This document shows positions 19,559 through 27,687 of a stretch of DNA of 64,000 nucleotides, one piece after another. This DNA is from Chitinophaga deserti (GTDB lineage Bacteria; Bacteroidota; Bacteroidia; Chitinophagales; Chitinophagaceae), in the NCBI RefSeq assembly GCF_003149455.1, contig NZ_QFFK01000001.1, positions 248,001 to 312,000 of the forward strand, written 5' to 3'. The position numbers and the translations under genes are program-made. How positions within the stretch are numbered: the stretch's first letter is position 1; each line of letters starts with the position of its first letter. The notes under the pieces were generated by a model, which did no database searches, was not told the origin of the DNA, and saw only the letters and a list, made by a program, of their open reading frames with translations.

Positions 19559-19711
19559 GAGATTTGCAGTTCGAACATCAACGCGGCAAAAATAGGTACA
19601 AAAAAGCATCAGGAAAAGGGAAAAACACCCGGGAGGGTAGTATAAAATGCTGAAACCGGCTGCCAGACGAGCCGACAACCGGTTGTGGGGTTTTATTGGA
19701 TCAGAAAATCT

Positions 19712-20401
19712 TTACTTGTTGGTCACCACTTTCAGGGTTACCGCGTGCGTGGGCACATCTCCTGAAATAAAGATGGTGTAAACTCGGCCTTCCGCCAGTT
19801 GTACATTGGCCTGCGTTACCTGTACCACACCGCCGGGGTTCAAACGCACTTCGAAAGAATGCGTACCTGCGTCTATGGGAATAAAGTTGTCGTTATTTTC
19901 CGCACTGGCCTGCGTTTCAAATGGCCGGTTGGGGAAAAGGGGCTGATAAACCGCATTTACGAGGTAATTCACATCCACAGCCGCTAATCCGTTAGCCAGA
20001 TGGAAGAATCGGACGAAGGCCTTCCCGGCCTGCGCATTGGGGAAATCATCTTCCACCACGAATTTCACGAAGCTGGACGACTGGTCAGCGAACAGAATAC
20101 TATACCGGCGGTTCACACCAAACTGAATAGCTTCGCGGAGGAGCGTTTCCCCGGTTCCGCTGCGGTTTACCCTGAATTGCCGCGTGCCGGGTATAGCATC
20201 AAAATACCCTACCGTGGAACCATAAGGCATAGCCTGATTATTTAATTTATTGGGTTCCAGGTACATATCAGCTCCTGTAGTGCGTGCGGATGCCTGATAT
20301 ACCATTGCCGCAGCTACCGGCAGGGGGTTATCATCATCGTCGTTGTTGCTGCAGGATGCAAAAAGGAAGAGGAAAGAGCAGAATGCCAGCAGGTTTCTCA
20401 T
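19712..20401 (-). CDS. DUF4397 domain lipoprotein
   Basis: A 229-residue protein with a lipoprotein signal (MRNLLAFCSFLFLFASC) and an Asp/Asn-rich linker straight after it (SNNDDDDN), common in surface-exposed Bacteroidota lipoproteins. The mature part fits DUF4397: AKAFVRFFHL-like strands (here GKAFVRFFHLANGLAAVDV) and the closing VQLAEGRVYTIFISGD. The function of the family is unknown. An alternative start two codons earlier (20407) would work equally well. The gene is divergent to the VOC protein at 20497. Confidence 0.85.
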   Translation of the reverse strand: MRNLLAFCSFLFLFASCSNNDDDDNPLPVAAAMVYQASARTTGADMYLEPNKLNNQAMPYGSTVGYFDAIPGTRQFRVNRSGTGETLLREAIQFGVNRRYSILFADQSSSFVKFVVEDDFPNAQAGKAFVRFFHLANGLAAVDVNYLVNAVYQPLFPNRPFETQASAENNDNFIPIDAGTHSFEVRLNPGGVVQVTQANVQLAEGRVYTIFISGDVPTHAVTLKVVTNK

Positions 20402-20496
20402 AACCATGTAATTTTGAGTGAAGAATGGATATGGGTAAACGGACAAATTACCATTGCAACTCCCGTGCCGCAGAATTGATTATCTTGTTTCCCGTT

Positions 20497-20946
20497 ATGA
20501 AAAAAGCGCTCCTGACATGCCTGCTGGCCGCTGCTGCTACAGCAGTTTCTGCCCAGCAAAAAACCCGGGCCACCCTCAACCACCTGGCCCTTTATGTGCA
20601 AAACCTCGAAAAGTCGACGGTCTTTTACCGCGATCTCGTGGGACTGGACACCATTCCCGAACCTTTTCACGATGGTAAGCACACCTGGTTTTCCGTAGGT
20701 CCTAAAAGCCACCTCCACCTCATCGCAGGTGCGAAAGGGCCGCACACGGGCGACCGTAACTCTCATATATGCTTTAGTGTGCCCTCGGTGGAGCAATTCA
20801 TCGAACGGCTGGATAAAGCCGGAATCTCTTTCATTAACTGGGCCGGAGAAGCCCGGAAGGTTACCCAAAGGGTAGACGGTGTTAAGCAGATTTACCTGCA
20901 GGATCCCGATGGATACTGGGTAGAAGTAAATGATGCAAAAGAGTAA
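20497..20946 (+). CDS. Exported VOC-family (glyoxalase-like) protein
   Basis: A 149-residue vicinal oxygen chelate protein with a clear signal peptide (KKALLTCLLAAAATAVSAQ), so it acts outside the cytoplasm. Two beta-alpha-beta-beta-beta modules are visible. Likely metal ligands are the His in LNHLALYV, the His pair in SHLHLIAG, the His in NSHICFSV and the Glu in YWVEVND. Glyoxalase I itself is cytoplasmic, so the substrate is probably different. A longer frame from 20425 has no signal peptide and is less likely. TATCTTGT just upstream could be a -7 element. The gene is convergent with the SGNH hydrolase gene. Confidence 0.85.
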   Translation: MKKALLTCLLAAAATAVSAQQKTRATLNHLALYVQNLEKSTVFYRDLVGLDTIPEPFHDGKHTWFSVGPKSHLHLIAGAKGPHTGDRNSHICFSVPSVEQFIERLDKAGISFINWAGEARKVTQRVDGVKQIYLQDPDGYWVEVNDAKE

Positions 20947-20956
20947 GGGAAGCCCC

Positions 20957-22279
20957 CTACTCTTTCACGATCTTAAAACGGTGTGTAACCGGAGTACGTA
21001 GTGCTGCCGGTATCACCGATGCTGCCTCAAATTCCCGGATAATTTCCTGCTCGCGGGGCTTGTTTTGTTTATATGCAATTACGCGTTTGATATTGGTGGA
21101 ATCCAGTCCCGACTGGCCAGGGTTGGCAGTAAATGCATCCAGCTCTTTCGCGAAGCGGTGTTCAACCAGCTTTATATCGCGCAGGAGTTTTTCCAGCTTC
21201 CAGGCTTCGGCCATATGTTTCTGCACCTCCATTGCCTGGCGGTATTGCGGTGTTTGTGTAAGTTCAGAGAGATTCAATCCTCTTTCCAATACACCGGAGA
21301 AGTAAGATCCTATCTTTTCATCATCGATGTAGAGCGTGTAATTACCCGGCTGGATGTATTGCACGAAAAGCATTTCGCGGCTGATGTCGTTCACTACAGG
21401 AGCCAGTTGCAATGCAGGCAACTGATCATTACGCAACGGGAACGGCAGGGCACTTTCCAGCATGGTGAACGTAATTTCTTTATCACTCCTTTTCAGGTCG
21501 CTGATCTTACAAAACTTGCTTTTCCCCTGGCTGGTGGCGGTATTTTTTCCTATTACCATGTACGATACAAAAGGCTCAGCCTTCATCGTTTTCAGCCACT
21601 CCCAGCCCATGAGCAAGTGCCCCGGACCTGCAGGATGAACCCTGTCTTTACTCACGATGGTAGCCGTTGAGTCCGTTGATTGTGCCAGCTTATTCTTTTC
21701 CACCATCATTTGCCAGTAATCCACCAGCGGAAGCTTATACTTGCGGGTGAGCGACTTCACGAATTCACCGCACTCTTTCAATGCATCGTTCGCCCCTACC
21801 TGGTTATTACTGGTCATTTTCGATGTCTGGTCATAAATGGAAGGGGTCTGCAGAATTACCTTCACTTTCGCAGCCAGCAGTAAAGTAACGAGACTGTCTA
21901 CGTTCCTTTTATAATCACGGATAGCGTTCTGTTGTTTATCACGGATACCAGGCTCGTTTGCGCGGCGGGCATCGTACAGGGGGCGGCCCACATCGTTCAT
22001 CCCGATCATTACCACCACGTGAGTGGGGCGGTGGGCAAGAATATCGCTGTTCAGGCGGCGTATCATGCCAGAAGCCACATCTCCGCTGATGCCGCCGTTA
22101 AAGAACTGAACGTTCAGCGAAGGATACCGGGTGGCGTAATACAAGGCCACGTTGTGCCAGTAATCGCCGTTGTGGGTGATACTGTTACCGGAAAACACCA
22201 CCCGGTCTCCCGATTTGAAATACTGTGCGGATGCTGCCTGGAATACCAGCAGGAAAAGAAGAAGGAATCGTGTGCGCAT
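20957..22279 (-). CDS. SGNH/GDSL-family hydrolase, exported
   Basis: A 440-residue esterase-like protein with a signal peptide (MRTRFLLLFLLVFQAASAQ). All four SGNH blocks are present: FSGNSIT supplies the catalytic Ser (GNS), GGISGD the Gly, IGMNDVG the Asn, and DRVHPAGPGH the Asp and His. The C-terminal 180 residues are helical and charged, and I do not recognise them. Relatives in Bacteroidota often remove acetyl groups from polysaccharides; this substrate is a guess. The stop lies 10 bp from the convergent VOC gene. Confidence 0.88.
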   Translation of the reverse strand: MRTRFLLLFLLVFQAASAQYFKSGDRVVFSGNSITHNGDYWHNVALYYATRYPSLNVQFFNGGISGDVASGMIRRLNSDILAHRPTHVVVMIGMNDVGRPLYDARRANEPGIRDKQQNAIRDYKRNVDSLVTLLLAAKVKVILQTPSIYDQTSKMTSNNQVGANDALKECGEFVKSLTRKYKLPLVDYWQMMVEKNKLAQSTDSTATIVSKDRVHPAGPGHLLMGWEWLKTMKAEPFVSYMVIGKNTATSQGKSKFCKISDLKRSDKEITFTMLESALPFPLRNDQLPALQLAPVVNDISREMLFVQYIQPGNYTLYIDDEKIGSYFSGVLERGLNLSELTQTPQYRQAMEVQKHMAEAWKLEKLLRDIKLVEHRFAKELDAFTANPGQSGLDSTNIKRVIAYKQNKPREQEIIREFEAASVIPAALRTPVTHRFKIVKE

Positions 22280-22330
22280 GGTCGTAAAAAAGGGTTGTGC
22301 CGATAAATATACGCAACACGATCCTCAAAT

Positions 22331-23212
22331 TCAGGCCCTATTATATTTCGGGGCTACTTCCCGGGTAAGGAACCCGTCGATCAGGGAAGCGATCTCCGCC
22401 CCGTGTGTTTCCAGCGCAAAGTGCCCGGTGTCCAGCAGGTGGAAATCCACATTTTTAAGGTCGCGCTTGTAGGGATGCGCGCCTGCTTCCACAAAAATCT
22501 GATCGTTCTTGCCCCATACTACCAGTGCTGGAGGCTGATAGGTACGGAAGTACTCCTGCCATTGCGGATACAGGGGAGGATTGTTCTGGTAATCATAGAA
22601 AAGCGCCAGCTGAATATCGCGGTTACCGGGCCTGTCCAGCAGCGCCTGGTCATGCGTCCAGGTATCCGGGCTCACCAGCGTGAGATCTTTTACGCCATCC
22701 TGGTATTGCCACCGGGTGCTTTCGGGGCGCACCATTACTGCGGCCCCTTCAATGGCTGCAGCATCGTTCCGGTTGGCCCAGAAGGTTTTGATGGGCGCCC
22801 AGAAGTTATCTTCCATCCCCTGTTTATACGCATTCCCGTTCTGCACGATCAGCCCTTCCACTTTCTCAGGCCGCCGCGTTGCAATACGGTAGCCCACCGG
22901 CGCGCCGTAATCCATTACATACAACGTGTATTTTTCCAGCCCGATGGCATCAATGAAACCGTCAATAGTTTCGGACAACTGGTCGAATGTATAGGTATAA
23001 TCTTCCACACCCGGCATGCTGCTCTGCCCGAACCCGGGAAAGTCAGGCGCAACGAGATGATATTTCTCCGCCAGTGCGGGAATAAGATTGCGGAACATGA
23101 ACGATGAAGTGGGAAAACCATGCAGAAGCAGGATGGAAGGGTTTTGCGGATTGCCGGCTTCGCGGTAAAAGATATCCAGTCCGTTCACTGAAACGGTGCG
23201 ATGATGTGTCAT
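22331..23212 (-). CDS. Alpha/beta hydrolase, epoxide hydrolase/haloalkane dehalogenase-like
   Basis: A 293-residue cytoplasmic alpha/beta hydrolase. The oxyanion loop is LLLHGFPTSSFMFRNLIP. The nucleophile elbow is VMDYGAPVG, so the nucleophile is Asp, not Ser, as in epoxide hydrolases and haloalkane dehalogenases. The acid lies in VVWGKNDQIF and the base His in DTGHFALETHG. Its promoter carries a sequence nearly identical to the one in front of the neighbouring TetR gene, which strongly suggests that TetR controls it. The natural substrate is unknown, probably a reactive or foreign compound. Confidence 0.9.
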   Translation of the reverse strand: MTHHRTVSVNGLDIFYREAGNPQNPSILLLHGFPTSSFMFRNLIPALAEKYHLVAPDFPGFGQSSMPGVEDYTYTFDQLSETIDGFIDAIGLEKYTLYVMDYGAPVGYRIATRRPEKVEGLIVQNGNAYKQGMEDNFWAPIKTFWANRNDAAAIEGAAVMVRPESTRWQYQDGVKDLTLVSPDTWTHDQALLDRPGNRDIQLALFYDYQNNPPLYPQWQEYFRTYQPPALVVWGKNDQIFVEAGAHPYKRDLKNVDFHLLDTGHFALETHGAEIASLIDGFLTREVAPKYNRA

Positions 23213-23228
23213 AAAATTGGTTTTTTAA

Positions 23229-23252
23229 TTTTGTACTATTTGGTCAAATATT
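23229..23252. promoter_or_regulatory. Candidate TetR operator before the hydrolase gene
   Basis: A 24-bp sequence with the core TTTTGTACTATTTGGTCAAA lies 17 bp upstream of the hydrolase start. Apart from two or three bases it is identical to the sequence upstream of the TetR gene. Both centre on a (near-)palindrome ACYATWTGGT. Two copies in front of two adjacent genes, one of which is a TetR gene, are good evidence for a shared operator. Confidence 0.75.
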
Positions 23253-23295
23253 GGTGTTAAAAAGACGGCAGATGAGCTGCCGTACAAAAAAGAAG

Positions 23296-23880
23296 TTACG
23301 GTTTCAGGAGCTGTAGCTGCATTTCCACCAGTTCTTCCAGCGCTTTGCGGCTGTACATCCTCCGGGAAATGCTCATACCGTTCCACATATTGAGCAGGAA
23401 TTTAGCCATGAGTTCAGGCGAGGCTTCTTTACGGATCTGTCCGTTTTTCACTCCTTTGCGAAGGTATTTAAGATATATCCCTTCCACGTCGAGCAATTTG
23501 TTGCGGGCCATTGTAGCCAGCTCTTCGTCCATGCCGCACATTTCGCCGAGGGTATTGACGAGAAAGCATCCTTTCGCATGATCTTTCGGATCGGCCGGGC
23601 GGGTTACCTGCCGGAAGATTTCACGGACACCGTCTAACGGGTTATCAAATGCTTCGAACTTCGCCGTCATATCGTGCTGTGCGTATTTGAAGAACCGGTC
23701 CAGCACACGCACGAAGAGGTCGCGCTTGCTGCCGAAGGTGTTGTACATGCTGCCCTTGTTGATATTCATGGCGGTGAGCAGATCTTCCATGGAAGCAGCA
23801 TCGTACCCCTGTGTCCAGAACACTTCCGTGGCCGCGCTGAGCGCGGTTTCTTCATCAAATTCCTTATGCCGTCCTGCCAT
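23296..23880 (-). CDS. TetR/AcrR-family transcriptional regulator
   Basis: A 194-residue repressor. The N-terminal helix-turn-helix (about residues 10-55) reads ALSAATEVFWTQGYDAASME followed by INKGSMYNTFGSKRDLF, a textbook TetR DNA-binding domain. The C-terminal ligand domain is helical. An upstream in-frame start at 23931 would run through the operator, so the ATG at 23880 is chosen. It lies upstream of the alpha/beta hydrolase on the same strand, and both have the same operator-like sequence before them, so self-regulation and control of the hydrolase are likely. Confidence 0.92.
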   Translation of the reverse strand: MAGRHKEFDEETALSAATEVFWTQGYDAASMEDLLTAMNINKGSMYNTFGSKRDLFVRVLDRFFKYAQHDMTAKFEAFDNPLDGVREIFRQVTRPADPKDHAKGCFLVNTLGEMCGMDEELATMARNKLLDVEGIYLKYLRKGVKNGQIRKEASPELMAKFLLNMWNGMSISRRMYSRKALEELVEMQLQLLKP

Positions 23881-23911
23881 TGTATCTATGCTTTGATGAC
23901 CCAAAGATACT

Positions 23912-23936
23912 ATTTTGTACCATATGGTCAAATATA
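23912..23936. promoter_or_regulatory. Candidate TetR autoregulatory operator
   Basis: The core TTTTGTACCATATGGTCAAA lies about 32 bp upstream of the TetR start. Its centre ACCATATGGT is a perfect 10-bp palindrome. The flanks TTTTGT and CAAATA are only partly symmetric. It matches the copy before the hydrolase gene in nearly all positions. The half-site TTGACCA/TGGTCAA recalls operators of other TetR proteins such as RutR. Confidence 0.75.
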
Positions 23937-24113
23937 TTTTTAAAAAGAAAGCACATCCGGGGGAGATGCGCTTTCGCAGAGGGGTTTGGGGAAAAACAAA
24001 CAGTAGTTATCAGACTAGCGATTACAAAAGTAGTCTCCGCCAACTGTAAAAACACGAGTGAAACTGCTGATTCGGGAAAAAGCGTAGTTCTACGCACCGG
24101 GATATTGCAAATT

Positions 24114-24127
24114 TGCAAACGTTTGCA
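24114..24127. promoter_or_regulatory. LacI-type palindromic operator before GH105 gene
   Basis: A perfect 14-bp palindrome, TGCAAACGTTTGCA, with the central CG typical of LacI/CcpA-family operators. It ends 31 bp upstream of the GH105 start, a good place for control of a sugar gene. No LacI gene is in this window, so the regulator must be encoded elsewhere. Confidence 0.6.
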
Positions 24128-24158
24128 TAACTTGGGAATTGCTCAAATTCCGCATGTT

Positions 24159-25295
24159 ATGAAAACGATAATCCTGAAAGGCTTTGCAGGGCTTCTCCTC
24201 CTGCTGCCTTCCGCTCTCTCCGCCCAGTCGGGTAAAAATGCCCTGCGCAACTTCCCTGCCGGCTCCACTCCTGAAGAAATCGGACAGAAAGTAGCCGCAC
24301 GTTTTGTGGCTACTCCGCATACCAATTTCGGCAGGCCGGTACCTCCCCGCGTTATCACTTACCCGGAAACATGTACCTGGTACGGCGCCCTTACCTTCGC
24401 TAAAGTAACGGGTAACAACGCCCTCCGCGATCAGCTGGCTGCCCGCTTCGAGCCGCTGCTCGGTGCCCGCGATACCCTCATCCCCGTGCCCGACCATGTG
24501 GATTATACCGTTTTCGGCTCCGTTCCCCTCGAGCTGTACCTCCAGACAAAAGATGAACGCTACCTCAAACTCGGGAAACATATTGCAGACAAGCAATGGG
24601 GCCCTCCCGAAGGGAAGCGCGTGGTTCCCGCCAGCCACCGGTTCTACAGCCAGGGGTATACCTGGCAAACCCGCCTCTGGATCGATGATATGTTTATGAT
24701 CACCACCGTACAGTCGCAGGCTACCCGCGCCACCGGCGACCGCACCTATATCGACAAAGCGGCCAATGAGATGATCCTCTACCTCGATTCCCTCCAGCAA
24801 CCCAACGGGCTCTTTTACCATGCGCCCAACGCTCCCTTCTTCTGGGGCCGTGGCAATGGATGGATGGCAGCAGGCATGGCCGAGCTGCTGCGCTCCGTTC
24901 CCAAAGACAATCCCAACCGCCCCCGTATACTGGCTGCCTACCGCACCATGATGGCCTCTTTGCTCAAACACCAGTCGGCCGACGGGATGTGGCACCAGCT
25001 GATCGACGATCCCAATTCCTGGAAAGAGACTTCCTGCACAGGCATGTTTGCCTTTGCCATGATTTCCGGGGTTAAAAACGGCTGGCTGGATGCCAAAACT
25101 TATGGGCCCGCCGCCCGTAAAGCATGGCTTACCCTCATCACCTACCTCGATGAAAATGCGGATATCCGGAACGTTTGTGAAGGAACCAACATGAAAAACG
25201 ACCACCAGTATTACCTGGACCGTAAGCGCCTCACCGGCGACCTCCACGGCCAGGCCCCCCTCCTCTGGTGTGCAACGGCCCTGTTAAGACCTTAA
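24159..25295 (+). CDS. GH105 unsaturated glycuronyl hydrolase, exported
   Basis: A 378-residue (alpha/alpha)6-barrel enzyme of the GH88/GH105 group, which removes the unsaturated uronic acid left on oligosaccharides by polysaccharide lyases. The ATG at 24159 gives a signal peptide (KTIILKGFAGLLLLLPSALSAQ). WIDDMFMITTVQ holds the likely catalytic Asp. GRGNGWMAAGMAELL and the C-terminal LHGQAPLLWCATALLRP are typical of YteR-like enzymes. It stands alone with no lyase or SusC/D genes, so it may act on pectin fragments made by enzymes encoded elsewhere. A LacI-type palindrome lies just upstream. Confidence 0.88.
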   Translation: MKTIILKGFAGLLLLLPSALSAQSGKNALRNFPAGSTPEEIGQKVAARFVATPHTNFGRPVPPRVITYPETCTWYGALTFAKVTGNNALRDQLAARFEPLLGARDTLIPVPDHVDYTVFGSVPLELYLQTKDERYLKLGKHIADKQWGPPEGKRVVPASHRFYSQGYTWQTRLWIDDMFMITTVQSQATRATGDRTYIDKAANEMILYLDSLQQPNGLFYHAPNAPFFWGRGNGWMAAGMAELLRSVPKDNPNRPRILAAYRTMMASLLKHQSADGMWHQLIDDPNSWKETSCTGMFAFAMISGVKNGWLDAKTYGPAARKAWLTLITYLDENADIRNVCEGTNMKNDHQYYLDRKRLTGDLHGQAPLLWCATALLRP

Positions 25296-25352
25296 CTCAC
25301 ATTAAACCCCATAGTAACCCAGATTTACATTCCGGTAAAATTTAATGTAAGG

Positions 25353-25465
25353 CACCTTTGAGTCACCTTGAAGCATACTATAAGCTACCTATAAGCCACC
25401 CTTATATAGGGTATCTCAAAGGTGGCTCAAAGGTATCTCAAAGGTAACTCAAAGGTGGCTCACAT
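25353..25465. repeat. Array of 11-bp repeats in two opposed arms
   Basis: The right arm (25411-25465) holds five tandem 11-bp units of the form GTNNCTCAAAG, starting at 25411, 25422, 25433, 25444 and 25455. The left arm (25353-25407) holds five more degenerate 11-bp units in the opposite sense, from CACCTTTGAGT to CACCCTTATAT. The arms therefore form an imperfect inverted repeat of about 113 bp between two convergent genes. The region encodes no protein I can support. It could fold into a long hairpin or bind a protein once per helical turn. Confidence 0.85.
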
Positions 25466-25588
25466 GACAATCAACCGACAATCCTGAGAGGCTGAACCTA
25501 TACTTAGCTACCTGTCTGAACCGGCTGCAATCCGAGAGAAACCTTCGTTAGTTAGAAATAGCACAAATAAGTCTGCAGGACATAAAAA

Positions 25589-25617
25589 AACCTCCCGGAG
25601 GGTTAGTCCGGGAGGTT
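25589..25617 (-). terminator. Intrinsic terminator after DUF4198 gene
   Basis: A perfect 11-bp stem (AACCTCCCGGA with TCCGGGAGGTT) with a 7-base loop. On the minus strand it is followed by a run of T (25584-25590 on the plus strand are A). It ends the minus-strand DUF4198 gene. Confidence 0.9.
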
Positions 25618-25653
25618 GGGGCACAAACAAGGAATCTGTACGACGGATTTTAA

Positions 25654-26367
25654 TTATTTCACTTCAATGCAATAGGTTGCACAGCGCCAGATCTTTTCGT
25701 AAGCCTTACCATTATGGTCGCCTTTTTCTTCAGCGTTTCCGGCTATTTCTACCATGTAGCGGCCGGGCCAGAGGGGGGTAAAGGATGCTTTACCGGTGCT
25801 GTCGGCCCACATTTTCTTACCCCAGCCATTGGGAGCAAATACCTCGATCTCCTGTCCATCTGCGGGCTTCTGATTCACAAGTGAATAGAAATCAATCTTT
25901 TGTCCCACTTTAAGGGTGGTATTGGGAGCAGTGTACACGCTCAGGGTATTTTTATTGGCGGTAGCGTCCAGCTGGCTGGCAGCACCTACACGCACCACGG
26001 CGCTGGAATGGTAATCCAGGCGGGAACCATGGTAGACGTCTTTCACCACATGTTTCATCACTACGGTATAGGCACCGTCCTGATCAGGAGTGAAGAACGC
26101 TTTGTAGTGGTCCTTACCGGGTGCGCTCTGCAGGGGCACCACTTTACCATCGGGGGTAATTACGGACAGGGTGTATGATTTGGTATCTGAAAACCATTTA
26201 TCCAGCGGAGAAATGTCTTTATCGGCGAATTCTCCCCAGAAAACGCGTACTTCCTGGGCCTGACCTTTTTTGCCAACGGGGCTGGTCTCGATCCAGAGTG
26301 CATGGCCGAAGGAGTTGATGGCGGCGAAGATCGCGAGGGCCAGCATAGATGTAAAACGTGATAACAT
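25654..26367 (-). CDS. DUF4198 domain protein, exported
   Basis: A 237-residue secreted or periplasmic protein. The ATG at 26367 gives a signal peptide (SRFTSMLALAIFAAINSFGHA). The mature start HALWIETSP and the two beta-sandwich modules (SYTLSVITPDGKVVPLQ and the closing WPGRYMVEIAGNAEEKGDHNG) match DUF4198, a family often found near metal or TonB transport genes. Binding of a metal is possible, since His residues are frequent (HALW, MKHVVK, YHSS), but is unproven. A longer frame to 26511 has no sensible N-terminus. A strong terminator follows the gene. Confidence 0.82.
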   Translation of the reverse strand: MLSRFTSMLALAIFAAINSFGHALWIETSPVGKKGQAQEVRVFWGEFADKDISPLDKWFSDTKSYTLSVITPDGKVVPLQSAPGKDHYKAFFTPDQDGAYTVVMKHVVKDVYHGSRLDYHSSAVVRVGAASQLDATANKNTLSVYTAPNTTLKVGQKIDFYSLVNQKPADGQEIEVFAPNGWGKKMWADSTGKASFTPLWPGRYMVEIAGNAEEKGDHNGKAYEKIWRCATYCIEVK

Positions 26368-26470
26368 AAGCTTCTTGTTTTGAAGGTGTAAAAGTATGGC
26401 TGGCAAATTTGGGGAGATGATCGGATCGGGAATTTGAATTATACATCCGGGAAAAATCGCGGGCATGTAA

Positions 26471-26505
26471 TTTGCGCCGTAATAAGGGATATTTCCATAA
26501 TTTAG
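26471..26505 (+). promoter_or_regulatory. Probable Bacteroidota-type promoter
   Basis: TAATTTAG at 26498-26505 matches the Bacteroidota -7 consensus TAnnTTTG in seven of eight positions. TTTG at 26471-26474 could be the -33 element, 23 bp away, a little longer than usual. The start codon follows at 26552. Confidence 0.45.
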
Positions 26506-26551
26506 TGACAATGATATGCGTTATACGCACATAGCTCCTAAAAACACCCGC

Positions 26552-27655
26552 ATGAAACGGATTTTCTTACTGCTCGTATTTGCCCTCCCCTTTGCCGCCT
26601 CCGCCCAGAAGCTGACGGAATCAGCCATAGAAGATATTTCTACCAAAATGGCCGCCCAATTCCTGAAACTGAACGATCCCGCGCTGGTATTTGTGACGGA
26701 ACAAATGAGCAGGTCGGGCGCCGGCGGACTGGAAGTGGATAAAACCATGCAGGACCTTAAAAAGGAGCCCGCCGCCATGGATGCCGCCCTGAAATATCTT
26801 TTTCAGTACAGCGACTGTAACCGGCAAACCTTCATTGCCAACCTCCGCGCCATGAACCTCAGTTCCGGCAACGTGTTTCCCGTAGCTACCTACACGGTGA
26901 ATAAGTATAAAGACGAAGCCAAGGCATTAACCGACGAGAAGAAGGAGCTGTACCGCATCGGTGCCATTCCTAAAGCCATTACGCTGATGGTAGCCCCGCC
27001 GGCTAACCTCGATGCTGTTACCACTACCAACCTCCCGGCTTCTGCCGCCCCTGCCAATACACAAACTGCAGCCGGCACTCCTGCTAAGCCTGCCGGCCCT
27101 GCCAATGTATCTGCCGCTGGTGTAACAGAACCGGCAGACACCCGCAATTGGGATGTACGCCTTGTTTTCGGCATGGTGAAGCCCGACCAGCTACAGGCCC
27201 TGTATGGCAAAGAGAACGTGGAGCTGCGCGATGCTACTGACTTCGACGGGAACGATGTAGGCAAAGCCTGGGTGGTGTATCCGGATACGGAAAATGAAAT
27301 GTCTGTCATCTTCTATGCAGACTCTACCAAGTCCATCACCTTCGGACAGGAAAATACCAAATGGAAATCCCCCTTCGGCATAAAACCCGGCGATCCGCTG
27401 GAGAAAGTGCAGAAAGTAAATACCCGCGGCTTCCGTATCAACGGGTTCGAATGGACCAACGGCGGTACCGTAGCGAGCTGGGATGGCGGAGCGCTTGACA
27501 AAAAAGGCGTACACATCCTCTTCAGGGCACAGAATACCGGCGATCCGAAGTTATATGACCAGTTCACCGGCGATAAGTCGTTCCGGTCAGACGCTGCATC
27601 CGTTAAGAAGCTGGGTGTAGTGGTGGAAAAGATCGAGTTCCGGACCCAGCCCTGA
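26552..27655 (+). CDS. Exported protein of unknown function
   Basis: I do not recognise this 367-residue protein. A signal peptide is clear (KRIFLLLVFALPFAASAQ). Residues of about 25-145 are helical with conserved-looking Cys and Asp (YSDCNRQTF). A low-complexity Ala/Pro/Thr linker follows at about residues 150-195. The C-terminal part (about 200-367) looks like a beta domain with GMVKPDQLQALYGKENV and FGIKPGDPLEKVQKVNTRGF, recalling periplasmic ligand-binding or inhibitor folds. A signal and linker of this type suggest two modules in the periplasm. The next gene, a ClC channel, starts 32 bp later but has its own promoter-like sequence. Confidence 0.75.
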   Translation: MKRIFLLLVFALPFAASAQKLTESAIEDISTKMAAQFLKLNDPALVFVTEQMSRSGAGGLEVDKTMQDLKKEPAAMDAALKYLFQYSDCNRQTFIANLRAMNLSSGNVFPVATYTVNKYKDEAKALTDEKKELYRIGAIPKAITLMVAPPANLDAVTTTNLPASAAPANTQTAAGTPAKPAGPANVSAAGVTEPADTRNWDVRLVFGMVKPDQLQALYGKENVELRDATDFDGNDVGKAWVVYPDTENEMSVIFYADSTKSITFGQENTKWKSPFGIKPGDPLEKVQKVNTRGFRINGFEWTNGGTVASWDGGALDKKGVHILFRAQNTGDPKLYDQFTGDKSFRSDAASVKKLGVVVEKIEFRTQP

Positions 27656-27675
27656 CCCATTAAATCCTGTTTCCG

Positions 27676-27683
27676 TAATTTAG
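27676..27683 (+). promoter_or_regulatory. Probable -7 element of the ClC gene, near-leaderless
   Basis: TAATTTAG matches TAnnTTTG in seven of eight positions and ends only 4 bp before the start codon at 27688. If it is the real promoter, transcription would begin at or very near the ATG, giving a leaderless mRNA. No clear -33 element is seen. Confidence 0.35.
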
Positions 27684-27687
27684 CCGC

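Noticed and set aside
19651-19711. Possible hairpin (AACCGG...CCGGTT) after the DUF4397 gene
   Set aside because: The stem is only about 6 bp with a long loop and no good T run, so it is not supported as a terminator.
20939-20962. Imperfect inverted repeat (AGAGTA...TACTCT) at the convergent stops of the VOC and SGNH genes
   Set aside because: It has mismatches in the stem and lacks T runs; it mainly consists of the two stop regions.
24090-25247. 385-codon minus-strand frame opposite the GH105 gene
   Set aside because: A shadow of the GH105 frame, rich in Gly/Val/His with no known motif; GH105 signatures are all on the plus strand.
25353-25465. CRISPR array
   Set aside because: The units are 11 bp and directly joined, with no spacers and no cas genes nearby.
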